A stretch of DNA of 64,000 nucleotides from Todiramphus chloris collaris (GCA_025345505.1 JANVCC010000018.1:6247741-6311740); one strand, 5' to 3'; positions 1 through 12,366 are shown, counted from the stretch's first letter. Notes: a model not told the origin generated them from the sequence alone. Translations and numbers: made by a program.

Positions 1-315
1 GTGTAAAAGAGGCATTTGTGGTAGAATAATTACCCCGTGCTATAGTAAACTGAGATAACTGACATCTTTTTTTTGTAAATATGTGTCTTTCTTTGTCTGA
101 AGTACATCAGAAGTTTCTTGAACAGTAGCAGAACGACTTACCAAAGTCATATGTTAGATGCCTCTACACAGGAAGGCTGAGAAAATAATCAGTACACTGT
201 GGTACCTGGAAATAGAATCCTTGCATGCTTTTGGAATTTTTCTTGGCCCGTATTTACAAGCTTGTACCAGACTGGACAACAGAGAATAGGCTGGAGAAAA
301 ATTAATTCTGAGAAC
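1..315. other. Intergenic, nothing recognised
   Basis: This is AT-rich sequence with no exon or repeat that I recognise. Confidence 0.5.
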
Positions 316-1398
316 AGAATCATAGAATCATCAAGGTTGGAAAAGGCCTTTGAAATCATCGAGTCCAACCACTAACCCTACTCTACCAAGTCCACCACTG
401 AGCCATATCCCCAAGCACCACATCTGTGCAGCTTTTAAACATGTCCAGGGATGGTGACTCCACCACCTCCCTGGGCAGCCTGTTCCAGTGCCTGGCAACC
501 CTTTCAGTGAAAAAACTTCTCCTAATGTCCAGTTTAAACCTCCCCTGGTGCAGCTTGAGGCCATTCCCTCTTGTTCTGTCACCAGTGACTTGTGAGAAGA
601 GACCAGCGTCTACCTCTCTCCAACCTTCTTCCAGGCAGCTGTAGGGAGTGATAAGGTCTCCCCTCAGCCTCCTTTCCTTCAGACTAAATAGCCCCAGTTC
701 CCTCAGTCGCTCCTCAGAGGACTTGTTCTCCATGCCCTTCACTGGTTTACTTGCTCTCCTCTGGACCTGCTCCAGCACCTCGATGCCTTTCTTGTATTGA
801 GGTGACCAAAACTGTAGGCAGCACTTGAATTGTGGCCTCACCAATGCTGAGTACAGAGGGACAGTCACCTCCCTAGTGCCGCTGGCCACACTATTTCTAA
901 CACAAGCCAGGATGCTGCTGGCCTTCTTGGCCACCTGGGCACAAGCTGGCTCATATTCAGTCACTTGTTGACCAGCACCCCCAGGTCCCTTCCTGCCAGG
1001 CAGCTTTCCAGCCACTCTTCCCCGAGCCTGTAGCATTGCATGGGGCTGTTGCGGCCCAAGTGCAGGACTCAGCACTTGGCCTTGTTCAAGCCCATATGAT
1101 TGGCTGAAGCCCATCAATCCAGCCTGTCCAGGTCCCTCTGTAGAGCCTCCCTACCCTCAAGCAGATCGACACTTCCACCCAACTTGTGTCATCTGTGAAC
1201 TTACTGAGGGTGCAATCTGTCTCCTCACAATCCTTGATAAAGATCTTAAACAGAAGTGGTCCCAGTACTGAGTCCTGAGGAACACCACTTGTGACTGACC
1301 TTCAGTTGGATCTAACTCCATTCACCACCACTATTTGGGCCCGGCTGTCCAGACAGTGTTTCACCCAGCAGAGCATACACCTGTCCAGCCTAGGGCAA
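316..1398 (-). mobile_element. CR1 LINE, 5' truncated
   Basis: The 3' tail of the element (AGAATCATAGAATCAT on the + strand) is at its left end. The minus strand carries the C-terminal part of the CR1 reverse transcriptase ORF ([17 protein letters not shown] and [16 protein letters not shown]). The copy is interrupted by stops and is inactive. At its 5' end it abuts a dinucleotide repeat. Confidence 0.93.
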
Positions 1399-1400
1399 AA

Positions 1401-1401
<1 letters not shown>

Positions 1402-1446
<45 letters not shown>
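1402..1446 (+). repeat. (CT)n then (TA)n microsatellite
   Basis: A CT run is followed directly by a TA run at the truncated end of the CR1 copy. Confidence 0.95.
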
Positions 1447-1449
<3 letters not shown>

Positions 1450-1800
1450 CATGTAGCATTTGGGATTATTGGTATTATTTTAATGTAAGAGAAACAATGA
1501 ATCTCAACATTCTGATTTGCCAATCTCACATTTCTACCACCTCCCGTATAAGTAGTTATTATTCCGTATTCTTATATCCTTATCCTATATCCTTATCCTC
1601 CTTATTCCCGTCTAAGGACAGAAGCAGCTAGGGAAATCCTATCCCCACGCTGCTCTCTGAACTGCCTTGTCCCTGTCTGTTCCTGTGTGCTACCTTCTCA
1701 TCAACATACACACTGGTTTAGACCTGTACAGGCTGGAGAGCTGGGGGGGAGAAATCAAATTAAATTCATCTTCTATCGGATGAAATTCAATAATTAAACA
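1447..1800. other. Intergenic spacer between CR1 copies
   Basis: No gene is seen. A short imperfect tandem repeat of TATCCTTATCC lies at about 1568-1600. Confidence 0.5.
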
Positions 1801-2555
1801 GGCAAGTGTACAGTGCTGCATCTGGGGAAGAACAAGCCCGTGGATCAGTACAGGTTGGGGGCTGATCTGTTGGAGGGCAGCTCTGGGGAAAAAGACCCGG
1901 AAGTCCTAGTGGACAACAGGATGGCCATGAGCCAACAGTGTGCCCTCGAGGCCAGGAAGGCCAATGGCATCCTGGGATGCATAAGGAAGAGCGTGGTCAG
2001 AAGGTCAAGGGAAGTTCTCCTCCCCCTCCACTCTGTGCTGGTGAGGCCTCACCTTGAGTACTGTGTCCAGTTCTGGCCTCCCCGGTTCAAGAAAGACAAA
2101 GAACTACTGGAGAGGGTCCAGCACAGGGCAAATAAGATTATTAAGGTCCTGGAGCACCTGCCATATGAGGAAAGGCTAAGAGAGCTGGGTCTGTTTGGAT
2201 TGGAGAAGTGGAAGCTAAGAGGGGAATCTTATCAGTGCTTATCAATATCTAAAGGGTGGGTGTCAGGAAGATGGGGCCAGGCTCTTCTCAGTGGTGTCCA
2301 GTGATAGGGACCATGGCCATAAGCTGGAAAACAGGAGGCTCAACCTCAACATGAGGAAATACTTCTTCACTGAGGGTAACAGAGCACTGGAACAGGCTGC
2401 CCAGAGAGGTTGTGGAATCTCCATCTCTGAAGACTTTCAAAACCCACCTGGAGTTGTTCCTGTGTGATCTACTCTAGGCAATACTGCTCTGGCAGGGGGG
2501 TTGGACTAGATGATCTTTAGAGGTCCCTTCCAACCCCTAATATTCTATGATTCTT
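1801..2555 (+). mobile_element. CR1 LINE, 5' truncated, sense orientation
   Basis: The fragment runs from the conserved CTGCATCTGGGGAAGAACAA region through the RT C-terminus (HSVLVRPHLEYCVQFWPP) to the tail TATTCTATGATTCTT. A frame break follows about residue 163, and the copy is inactive. Confidence 0.93.
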
Positions 2556-2685
2556 GATTTCTCTATAATGCCCCGATGGCTTCTCTCACTACAGTCCAAG
2601 TATAACATGATTTTACAGTATACAGTAATTGGCTATGATCTTCTTGCATGGTTTCCATACTGAGAGATCCATAAATTACTCTCTG

Positions 2686-3028
2686 TCATAGAATCATAGA
2701 ATAGTTTCATCTGGAAGAGACCTTCAAGATCATCAAGTCCAACCTTACTCCTAGCCCTATCAAAAACCACTAAACCATGTCCCTAAGCACAACATCTACG
2801 CAGCTCTTAAACACTTCCAGGGATGGTGACTCCCCTGCCTCCCTGGGCAGCCCATTCCAGTGCCTGACAACCCTTTCTGGAAAGAAATGCTTCCTGATCT
2901 CCAGCCTGAACCTCCCCTGGTTCAACTTGAGGCCATTTCCTCTTGTTCTGTCACTTGTCACCAGGGAGAACAGACCAACTCCCACCTCACTACACCTTCC
3001 CTTCAGGTAGCTGTAGAGGGCAATAAGG
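2686..3028 (-). mobile_element. CR1 LINE 3' end
   Basis: The tail TCATAGAATCATAGAAT lies at the left edge and is followed by the 3' coding end ([13 protein letters not shown] on the minus strand). At about 3028 the match jumps to a much more upstream part of CR1, see the next entry. Confidence 0.92.
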
Positions 3029-4700
3029 TTCTAATAGAATGCTGTGGGAATGGTGTCAAATGCCTTACGAAAGTCAAGATAGACACCATCCACAGCCTGC
3101 CTTCATCCAACAAGAGGGTCACTGTGTCACTGAAGGAGATCAGGTTTGTTAAACAGGACCTGCCCTTCATAAACCCATGCTGACTGGGCCTGATCACCTG
3201 GTTGTCCTTCATGTGCTGCATAACAGAACCCAGGATGATCTGCTCCATCAGCTTCCCTGGTACTGAAGTCAAACTGACAGTTCCCTGGATCATCCTTCCA
3301 TCCCTTCTTATATATGGGTGTTGTGTTGGCTGACCTCCAATCTGCTGGTACCTTTGCAGTCAGCCAGGACTGCTGATAAATAATGGACAGTGGCCTGGTG
3401 AGCACCCCTGCCAGTTCCCTCAGCACTCTAGGATGTAACCATCCAGCCCTGCAGATTTATTCACATTGATGTTGAGCAGCAGGTCATAGACCATCTCCTC
3501 TGGAATTGTAGGGGGAGACTGTGTTCCTGGCCCCTGTCTCTTGGCTTGGGGGAGTGACTTTCCCCAGTGCACGTGTTTCCATTACTAAAGACTGAGGCAA
3601 AGAAGTCATTAAGCACCTCAGCCTTCTCCTTGTCTTTTAATAACATGCTTCCTTCAGAATCTAGTAGGGGATGGAGGCCCTCCCTGGCCTTTCTTTTATT
3701 ATTACTGGATTTATAGAATTTTTTCTTACTGCTCTTCACTTCTAAAGCCAGATTAACTTCTAGTTCAGCTTTCAACCTTCTCATTATTTCTCTGCATGAC
3801 CTGACAACATTCTTATACTCATTATGAGTCATCTGCCCCTTCTTCCAGAGGCCATAAACCCTCCTTTTTTCCCTGATTTTAAGCCAAACCTCCCTATTCA
3901 GCCAGGCCAGTATTCTTTGACAATGACTTGTCTTAATGGCATGTAGGGATGTCCTGCTCCTGCGCCTTCAAGACTTCATTCCTGAAAAACGTCCAGCCTT
4001 CCTGGACTCCGTTATCCCTCAAAACTAACTCCCAAGGGATTCTATCAAGTAACCTCTGAAACATGTCAAACTCGGCCCTTCGGAAGTCCAGAGTGTCAGT
4101 ATTGCTGCTCCCCCTCCTAACGTCTTTAAGAACAGAAAACTTAATAATTTCATGATCACTTCTCCCTAGACAGACTCCAACTGCCACATCCTCCACCAGT
4201 TCTTCTCTGTTTGCAAAGAAGAGGTGCAGCTTTCCCTGGTTGGTTCACTTACCAACTGTGTGAGGAAGTTGTCCCCTGCACATTCTAGGAAGCTCCTGGA
4301 TTGTTCCCTCTCTACTGTGTTCTGTTTCCAGCAGATACCGGGGAAGTTGAAGTCCCCCATAAGAACAACATCAAGTGACCTTGAGATTTCTCCTAAATGC
4401 TTACAGAATATTTCATCTACCCCGTTGCTCTGGTTGGGAGGTCTATAGCAGACACCCACAGCAGTATCAGCTCTATTGGCCTTGCCCCTTAACCTGTTCC
4501 AAACACACTCCACCTTGTTGTCACTATACCTAACTTCTGAACACTCATAACAATCCCCACCATACAGGGCTACCACACCACCTCTCCTTCCCTGTTTATC
4601 CCTTCTAAAGAGCTTGTAGCCATCACCCATGGCACTCCAGTTGTCTGAGGCATCCCACCACGTTTCTGTGATGGCCACTATGTCTTACCTCATGTCTTAG
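3029..4700 (-). mobile_element. CR1 LINE, endonuclease and RT portion
   Basis: The minus strand codes the APE-type endonuclease (ITETWWDASDNWSAMGDGYK, LFRRDKQGRRGGVVALY, VVLMGDFNFPGICW) at about 4166-4678 and the start of the reverse transcriptase (QHGFMKGRSCLTNL) at 3003-3430. This is the most complete CR1 coding part in the window, with several frame breaks. It may be the same insertion as the 3' end at 2686 after an internal deletion. Confidence 0.9.
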
Positions 4701-5209
4701 TCCCTGACAGGCTGAGACATAAGGGTTTAAATGGTACACACTGTCCTATGAGAAATGAATGGTGAAATCAAAAAGAAAAGGAAATTAATAACATAAGCTG
4801 TAGTTTTCTAAATAATGATGATTAGATACCAGACTGCTTTATAATGGGCTTATTAATGAAACATAAAGCAGGCCTGGGATGTTACTGGTGCTAGCACCAA
4901 GGAGAGTGGGAAGAGGAGATGTAAAATATGCACCATTCTGACATGTATATTCTGCTTATCTTTTTCTTGTTGATGTGACCGCAGTAATGAAGAAAAGGGG
5001 CTACAAATACAACACAAATCAGGGGAGCAGCCTTTGTCCAGACACGTTGGGACATTTCAGTTTTCCCCTGGCTTACAGTGGTTTCTGAGAGTTTTTCCAG
5101 AAGATAGGGATATGCAGGTTCCATATTTTTGTCAGCTATCTCTCTTGACTATACAGTGCAGTGGAGGCATATATGAAAAAATGCTACTGAGTGTTGAGGC
5201 CTGAGTATT
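4701..5209. other. Spacer between CR1 copies
   Basis: No repeat or exon was recognised. Confidence 0.5.
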
Positions 5210-5345
5210 TCATAGACTCATAGAATGCCCCGCATTGGAAGGGACCTCCAAAGGTCATCTAGTCCAACCTCCCTGCAGTAAGCATGGACATCTTCAAGTA
5301 GATCAGGTTCCTCAGAGCCTCATCAAGCCTGACCATTTCCCAGCA
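5210..5345 (-). mobile_element. CR1 LINE short 3' fragment
   Basis: The tail CATAGACTCATAGAATG is followed by the typical GGAAGGGACCTCCAAAGGTC block. The copy is strongly truncated, and a second CR1 lies 85 bases further on. Confidence 0.85.
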
Positions 5346-5429
5346 ATAGCACCACACAGCTTTGCAGAGCACGGAGGATACCATTTTTGGCCTGTACTTC
5401 CAGCTCTTGATTTTAGAAACAAATGCCCA

Positions 5430-6122
5430 TAATCATAGAATTGTCAGGGTTGGAAGGGACCTTAAAGATCATCCAGTTCCAACCCCCCTGCCATGGGCAG
5501 GGACACCTCCCACTAGAGCAGGTTGCTCACAGCCCCATCCAGCCTGGGCTTAAAAACTTCCAGGGATGGGGCTTCCACCACCTCTCTGGGCAACCTGTTC
5601 CAGTGTCTCACCAACCTGTTCCAGTGTCTCACCAACCTGTTCCAGTGTCTCACCACCCTCATGGGGAAGAAATTCTTCCTCATGTCTAACCTGAATCGAC
5701 CTGTCTCTAGTTTTAATCCATTCTGTCTAATCCTATCACTGCCTGACAGCCTAAAAAGTCCCTCCCCAGCTTTCCTGTAGCCCCCTTCAGATACTGGAAG
5801 GCCACAATAAGGTCTCCCCAGAGCCTTCTCTTCTCCAGCCTGAACAACCCCAACTCTCTCAGTCTGTCCTCATAGCAGAGGTGCTCCAGCCCTCTGATCA
5901 TCCTCGTGGCCCTTCTCTGGACACGTTCCAGCACATCCATATCCTTCCTGTAATAGGGGCTCCAGAACTGGACGCAGTGCTCCAGGTGAGGTCTCATGAG
6001 AGTGGAGTAGAGGGGGAGAATCACCTCCCTTGACCTGCTGGCCACGCTTCTCTTGATGCAGCCCAGGACACGATTGGCTTTCTGGGCTGGAAGAGCACAC
6101 TGATGGCTCACGTTGAGCTTCT
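5430..6122 (-). mobile_element. CR1 LINE, 5' truncated, with internal tandem triplication
   Basis: From the tail AATCATAGAATTG to the RT C-terminal region (RSREVILPLYSTLMRPHLEH on the minus strand). It contains a 21-base unit repeated three times at 5591-5653. The copy is inactive. Confidence 0.93.
5591..5653 (-). repeat. 21-bp tandem triplication inside CR1
   Basis: Three exact copies of a 21-base unit containing CCTGTTCCAGTGTCTCAC start at 5591, 5612 and 5633. Ordinary CR1 has one. On the coding strand the unit is seven codons, repeating VRHWNRL. Confidence 0.95.
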
Positions 6123-8266
6123 CATCTCCATTTCAATGAAAAAAGAAGTTTAGAATTCAGTATGAAAATACTACTAATGGGCCTGAGAAAACCTATATCC
6201 AGCTTTACAGAACAACTGAATATTTAATATTTAATTAGCAGAACACCACTCCTCAATTTCATGCAGCAGACTTCAGAGAAATCAAAAAACCATCTCAGGA
6301 TCATCCCAATGTGTCCCTCTTTCTGTTCAATGTAGTGCTCAGCTGTTTTGAAATTGAGTCTTTTTGCTGACAGCAAAAAGAACAACTGAAACAAGAGTCT
6401 TTCTAAAACAACAAAATTCAGCAAAATCATCAGTTTTGGGGCAGAAGGAGTTAAGTAGTTCTTTATTAGTTCTGACCAGTACAAGTTTATATTCCTAAAT
6501 CTTTCCCTTGCCACAAGGCATGAGTATTACATGTGATGCATAAAAATATCTCTCCCATCCTTCAGTGCTATATAATTAAAGGGGATGCAATGGAGAGCAT
6601 GCTTGTATTTACAATGACAGTCTGGCATTTTTCACTATGAATAAACAAATATACTTGGGGAAAAAATTTCACAACTGTAGGCCAAATTCATACCCACAGC
6701 AAGGCTATTGAGATCATCAGAGTTATACAAGCAATGGTCTCATCGTTCGCACTTTAAGCCCAGGACTGTAATACAATTACCTGTGCTAAATATAACCCTG
6801 GTGCTGGCACACAGAAGTCTCTCTGATCAGCAGGTCATCACCGTAATAACTGTGCATAGCAAAAGGGTACTACATTCTGCACAAGGTTCTTCCACCATTG
6901 AAATATTTGGTGAGATACTCTTCAAAGCAAGTGTTACCAACAACATGGAGCATTTCAGTCATTTCTGTGGGTGAAAAGTCCCAAGAGTTAGACAAAAGCT
7001 TTATCAATTTAACCAACTGTATGACTGCCAATTTGGATGGCAGAATTTCCACTTTCAGGCCCATTGCTTATGGAATCTGGAGTCTGTCCAGAATTAGAAA
7101 GAAAGTATTAAGAGTAGAAGATTAAAGATTCATGGTTTGGAATGCCAATCTTCTTATGATGTAACAGCTGACATGGTAACATGCAATAGTGTGGCAGCCT
7201 AGAGAAGTGCTTTGTTAATAGTATAAGGAGGGGAGATTTGCTTTTTGGTTGCCACAGGTTTATTTATTTTTTTTTTTCTGCAAAATGTCAAACTGAAAAA
7301 AAAAATACAAATAGAGAATTCAGTATTTTCTGCAAGAACTGCAATACCCAGTCCAAAAGGAAACAGAGTAATCACTAGAAAAAATACATATGGTACATGT
7401 GGCTTCATTGTCAAGCTGCTTTACAAAGGAAAGTAAAAATCAAGGGGGAGTAGGTTTATTTTCTGCTTCTACGCAACACAGAAAGTGAACCTGAATGATT
7501 TTGATGTCTTCATTTTTAAATCTTGCCTTTTTAAAAGTAACTAAACTAAAAAAAACCCCACGTATTTAAATGTCATCCATATTTTGTTCATTCTCTTCTT
7601 TATAAGAAGACTCAATAAATAATTAAAGGACAAGAGATTTTATTATATATTCTTTTGTAAAAAAATCTTTTGCAAATCATGATTTTTTTTTCTATAAATC
7701 ATCTTCAGGGTGTAACTTCCATTTGCTATATGAATTTGAAAATACACTGAACAATCTCAGCTTGACAGTAAAGGAGATGGAAGCCCCTATTTCTAGGACA
7801 AATACAGCACAATCATTTTCTTTGCCAAGTTTGTCAGTTTTTACCATCTCTTCAGCATTTGGGTAGAGCAGATGAGCAAAAAAGATAAGCAGAAGTAGAT
7901 GTCACTAGAACCAAAGTCAGCATGCGAAGGCTGGCTGAGTTTTCAGAAAACTGAGATAGTTATAGTTTATCCAAATTAGCAGAGATGCACCTTGTTTTTC
8001 TACTTAATTTAAATTAGGGACAAAATGCCTCAAACCTTTCTAGACCTTTCATTTAGCTCTCCTTCACATTTACACAAAGGTGTGTTCAGCGGGGATTGTC
8101 AGACCTTAATGTCATTAGTGTAATAAGGCTTTAGTGCACAAAAAGAAAGCCTGCTCTGCTCGTGTGCTGGCTGACTGTTTAAAACGTGCTCCTACATTTT
8201 ACATAATCAGAGCAGTGCACTCATTTTCTTCTTCTTTTTTTTTTTTTTTTTGCTTAACTTTTGTAG
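6123..8266. other. Intergenic or intronic, no firm feature
   Basis: This is AT-rich, with short homopolymer runs. A minus-strand frame of 64 codons at 6870-7064 looks protein-like but has no recognised family. The last 40 bases are the polypyrimidine tract of the WDCP-like exon. Confidence 0.45.
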
Positions 8267-8433
8267 GCTCTTCTTGGATCGTCCTCACTGCAGACAAGGA
8301 CGGCTTTGTGCCATTAGTATTCAAAGCATCACAAGAGATAATCATAAGGGATGGAACTGACAGTTCAGAAGTCTGTGGAGGTCACTCCTCCAAAAAAGGC
8401 ATTGCGATGCGACCCCCAAGCAGAGTGACATAA
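8267..8433 (+). pseudogene. WDCP-like terminal exon (tandem paralogue fragment)
   Basis: A long pyrimidine tract and TTTTGTAG acceptor (ending 8266) precede a phase-1 exon coding [19 protein letters not shown] and QEIIIRDG, then 26 unrelated residues to a TAA at 8431-8433. Over the 29 alignable residues 21 are identical to the real last exon of WDCP 21.7 kb downstream (by hand). The acceptor, the phase and the frame are intact. Roughly half of the codon differences are synonymous, which suggests it was under coding constraint after duplication. No counterpart of the other WDCP exons was found nearby in the window. It could be a relic of a duplicated WDCP, or the last exon of a live WDCP-like gene whose other exons lie left of base 1. 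Calling it a pseudogene is the cautious choice. Confidence 0.7.
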
Positions 8434-11400
8434 TTTCTGAACAAAGAACACTAACGACCTTCTTTTCGAATACAATACAGAGACATTCTGCAGTGAAAAC
8501 TTGGTGACTAGAAAGCTGCCTTCACTACTTTCAATGTATTTTAACAGTAAAATCCGTGGCATGGTTACACTGTAGCTAAATCCTAGGGTTGGCTGGACCC
8601 TCATGATTTGTTCTGAAGGATGAGACCCAGAGTGAAGTTTACCAGAGCTGCTGTTATTAATGGCTGCCAGCAGACTGGAGCAGAGAAAGCAGCCTCTACT
8701 TTAATTGTGGTGCACAGTCCACACGAAAGCTGAAGAAAATACAACTAAAGAGCATTAACGAAACCTTGGAAGGGAGAAAAAGAAGAAAACTGCTTCAGGC
8801 TCTCTTTGCTGTTCCAGTTGGATCCCATGGAAACCTGCAACGTTTTCAGAAATGCTTTATTTTTCTATGAAAATGTTCAATTATGAAAAAGGCTGCACCA
8901 TTGTCTCCTGGCAGTGTCTGCTTACACAGCATGTAGATTTATACATGCACACAGAAGAGGAAGAAAAAAACCATGCAAGGTCAGTTAAGGATCAAAGACA
9001 CTGAACTTAAATTTAATTTGGCTAAATGCAGGTGTCTCCACTGAACTCGTCACCTAGGCTCCTGTATCATCAGACAAAAAAAAAAAGGACTTCTACAGCA
9101 GATTACTCATGTCCTAACATAGGTTTCTAAAACTGATCGTGGTGAAGCATCCCTACTAAGTAAGTAAGTGCCTGTTCCTTTCCACTGACTGCAAAAGCAA
9201 GCTCGGGTGACTAGTATAACACAAACATTTATATTTAGTCCGCTGAACCTCACCCTCAGAGACAAGAAGCAATACAGATAAACGGAAGAAGCAGACAGAT
9301 TCATGAAAATTAAACTATCATGATTATGGTGATGGAAATAGGCAAAAGGTAAGAACTGAATGAACTCCCTGTCCTCCTCTAAATGCAAAGAGAGGGATGA
9401 AGTGTAATGAGTGTGTGAGCCCCAGCACTTTGTACTGGAGAGGCCCCAGCAGAAACCATGGGAAGGCATGTCTGCTTCACCCTGCACGTTCAGGGAAACG
9501 TTAGAGGGGTCTTGATAAAACTCCTGAAGAGTCTGCTTTCCCTGGCTGGGAACCATGACAAGCCTGGTAATAGGGTACAGATATGCTAAAATCCAGTTAC
9601 AACACTTCACCCCACACCAAGGCTGGATGGAGAAGGTAGCTCTATGGTCTGAAGGCACTTCATGGGTTTGGTGGTTTGACAACAGTAACATTCTAGTGAT
9701 GGATGCAGCCAGAAATCTCATGAGGAACAGTTTCAATTTCTGACATAAAAAACCAGTTTCACTTCATTGAAATAAATAATGTCCTGCTCATGCACGTGTC
9801 CTCCCAGAGACAAAGGGATCGCCGTTTTAAATCGCCTACAACCACAGGTGTGAAATGTAGCTGGCTATATTTGTACTACTGTGCTTGCAAAGATCTTTTT
9901 AAGCATCCCTGAGGAGTATTCCCGTTTGTTAAAAAAAACCACAACCCAAAAAAAAATCTGACTTTTTAACTATTAAACACATCTATTACTTTACAGTTAT
10001 CGGTTTAATTGGATTGCCTACTACTTTGCATTAAAACTGTGTTCAAAAAGGTATTCGTATGATTACTGCTTTAAAATGCTGGATGAAGTCATGTTTTCCT
10101 TCACTGAAATCAGCACAAATCATTGAAATCAAATAAGTAAAACAGAGGTTCACAAGCTTAGTACGGTGAGGGAAAACAATCCCAGTTTTCTAAATGACAT
10201 GGCACGTTCCAAAGCAGCATATGTTTCTAATCCTGCAAATACTGGACCAACAGTGGCTGGTATTTACTTATGCTATGGCCACGTACAAGAAAATTTAATT
10301 ATAACTAAATAAAATGATGGCAGATATATTTTAGAGGACTACTTAGGCTCACCTAAAGGAAGAACTAAACTAAAGAAGAACTAAAGAAAACTTTTCTCAG
10401 AAATATCTTCCCTGGGTGACAGTCCTGTAGCTTGGTCCACTTGAAATAAGGCTAATGAAACACAAAAAATATGTTACATGGAACAGTCCTGCACTCTAAA
10501 CAAGTTGATAAGACACCAAGAAACTTTTATATGTACTATATAGTTTCTTTGAGTTCATTACATACATTATTCATAAGGACTTTCTTGTTGGTATAGAAAT
10601 ACATTCCACCTTTTGTAATCTTTGTGCCTTAGCACTGTTGCAAGAACCAAAAGGGGAATTCTGAGAAGGTGAAAATCTTAACTACCAGGTATCAGCAAGT
10701 ATCGAGGCATCAAAGATGCCTCAGAACTTAATAATTATCACTGGACATTTCATTGTCAGTCTGTCACACTACTATTTTATTTTTTCATGTATTATTCTTC
10801 TATAAAACAATCTGTTGAGAAGATCAAGATGGAAAGGAGATTATTTGAATGTCTATCAAAATTAGGTTTGGTTGGGTTTGGTTTGGTGGAGATAAAAAGG
10901 TGCAAATAAACTTTCAGATTAGTTTCAGGGAATAACCATCTGTAAAACTCAAAAACTCAGTTCAGTGATGCTTAACAAACTTGGCATTTGTTCTACTTTA
11001 GTGACATTGTTTTCCTTACTGTACGATTCAAAGGTTTTTGAACCTAAGTAGGAACTAATCTCTCTGAATCTTCTATCATCACGTAACACAACTAGTCTGG
11101 TAACAAATGAGGATCCCAATTCATCCTGCTGGACACTTACCATTTTATAGGAAGGCTCAGGAAAAATACACCATTGATTAAAATTGTATAGTGTTAAAGA
11201 ATAGCCCTGCCCCCTCTGCATGTACAAACACACTATTATGTACATGTATTTGAAAATAAGTGTTTAAATTGCATATATGCACTTGAAAATGGACAAGGAC
11301 TGAATGAAAAAATACTTGTTTTCAGGGAACGATTTAGGAGCGCGGTGCAGAACTATCTTATAAAGCGTCTATCACAGGGCTGTAAAGTTAAAATTGAAAG

Positions 11401-11758
11401 TAATAAAAGCACTGGAAGAAGTGCTGAAGAGATTTATGTAAAGCAGAGTATAAATTTCCAGCTTTGGTTTGGATGGAGAACAGATGGAGAATCAGTGAAG
11501 TAGAGAGACGTAAGATGACTGTTCTATTAAGCACAAGCTGTACAGAAGGGGTTTTGCACAAACAGTGATAAAGGCATGTGGAAAATAGAAGGAGTTTGTA
11601 CTAAATGAGTTGAGTAGACAGCAGGCTGTGAAACAGAGGAAAGCATAGACAGAGAAGCATTCACCATCCTCCAGAAGTACTATTTTATAGGGCCAAAATC
11701 AATCAGTTTATAAAAGGGGAGTTGTTCAGATCACCTAAACTTCATGAAGATGTTAACA
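8434..11758. other. Intergenic, no recognised gene
   Basis: The longest open frame is 209 codons on the minus strand at 9107-9736. Its composition and lack of any known motif suggest chance. No repeat family was recognised. Confidence 0.45.
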
Positions 11759-11900
11759 CCCCTGTTAGGTTCCTTATTTGACCAGCAGAAGGGACAGGTT
11801 CCTCTGGAAGAATAACGAGAGTACTGGTGCCCCTTTTAGGCTCCTTATTTCACCAGCAGAAGGGACAGGGTCTTCTGGAAGAATAATGAGAGTACTGGTG
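11759..11900 (+). repeat. Tandem duplication of a 71-bp unit
   Basis: Units 11759-11829 and 11830-11900 are adjacent, equal in length and differ at about 6 of 71 bases. Both contain ACCAGCAGAAGGGACAGG. It is a moderately old local duplication with no coding meaning seen. Confidence 0.93.
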
Positions 11901-12227
11901 CTGGGGTCATGTCCAGAGTCACCCCTTAGGGGTGTCCGTCTTCTGTAATTCAACCAGAGAAAAGCTAGGAACTCAAATTAGAAGTCAAAGCAGAATGACT
12001 ACACTCAGTATATGCCATACCAGTGGCACTCAGAAGACTAAACAGTGTACCAGCTCCTCCAGATTTTCCCCTCTAGGGAATAAACAACATACCAGAAAGT
12101 CTAAACTTCCATTTGAATTACTCTGTATCTTTATCCAACACATTTATATGCACCCTTGTCTGGTTTTAGGAGTTGGTATATCTTTCCTTAAAAGTACAAT
12201 CTGCTTCAAAGTGAAGGTAAAACTTAC

Positions 12228-12366
12228 CTTACATTTTCTATAACTTTACTTCTAAGCATGCAGCAGTTTGCTTTACACTTCATGGTTTCTTGTAGCGACC
12301 CACTTCTTGAGCAAATGCTTGCAGCAGGAGTTCTATATGCCAGACAGGATTTTTCTTTTTTTGATT
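12228..12366 (-). other. Exon-like segment of unknown gene
   Basis: On the minus strand a pyrimidine-rich TTTTTTCAG acceptor and a consensus GTAAGT donor bound 139 bases. One frame is open throughout, containing KEKSCLAYRTPAASICSRSG. I recognise no family. It may be an exon of a minus-strand gene, a non-coding exon, or chance. Confidence 0.2.

Noticed and set aside
6870-7064. 64-codon minus-strand frame with protein-like composition
   Set aside because: An in-frame stop directly precedes its ATG and I recognise no family. The length is common by chance.
9107-9736. 209-codon minus-strand open frame
   Set aside because: No recognisable motif, no splice or promoter context, and a composition typical of chance translation.
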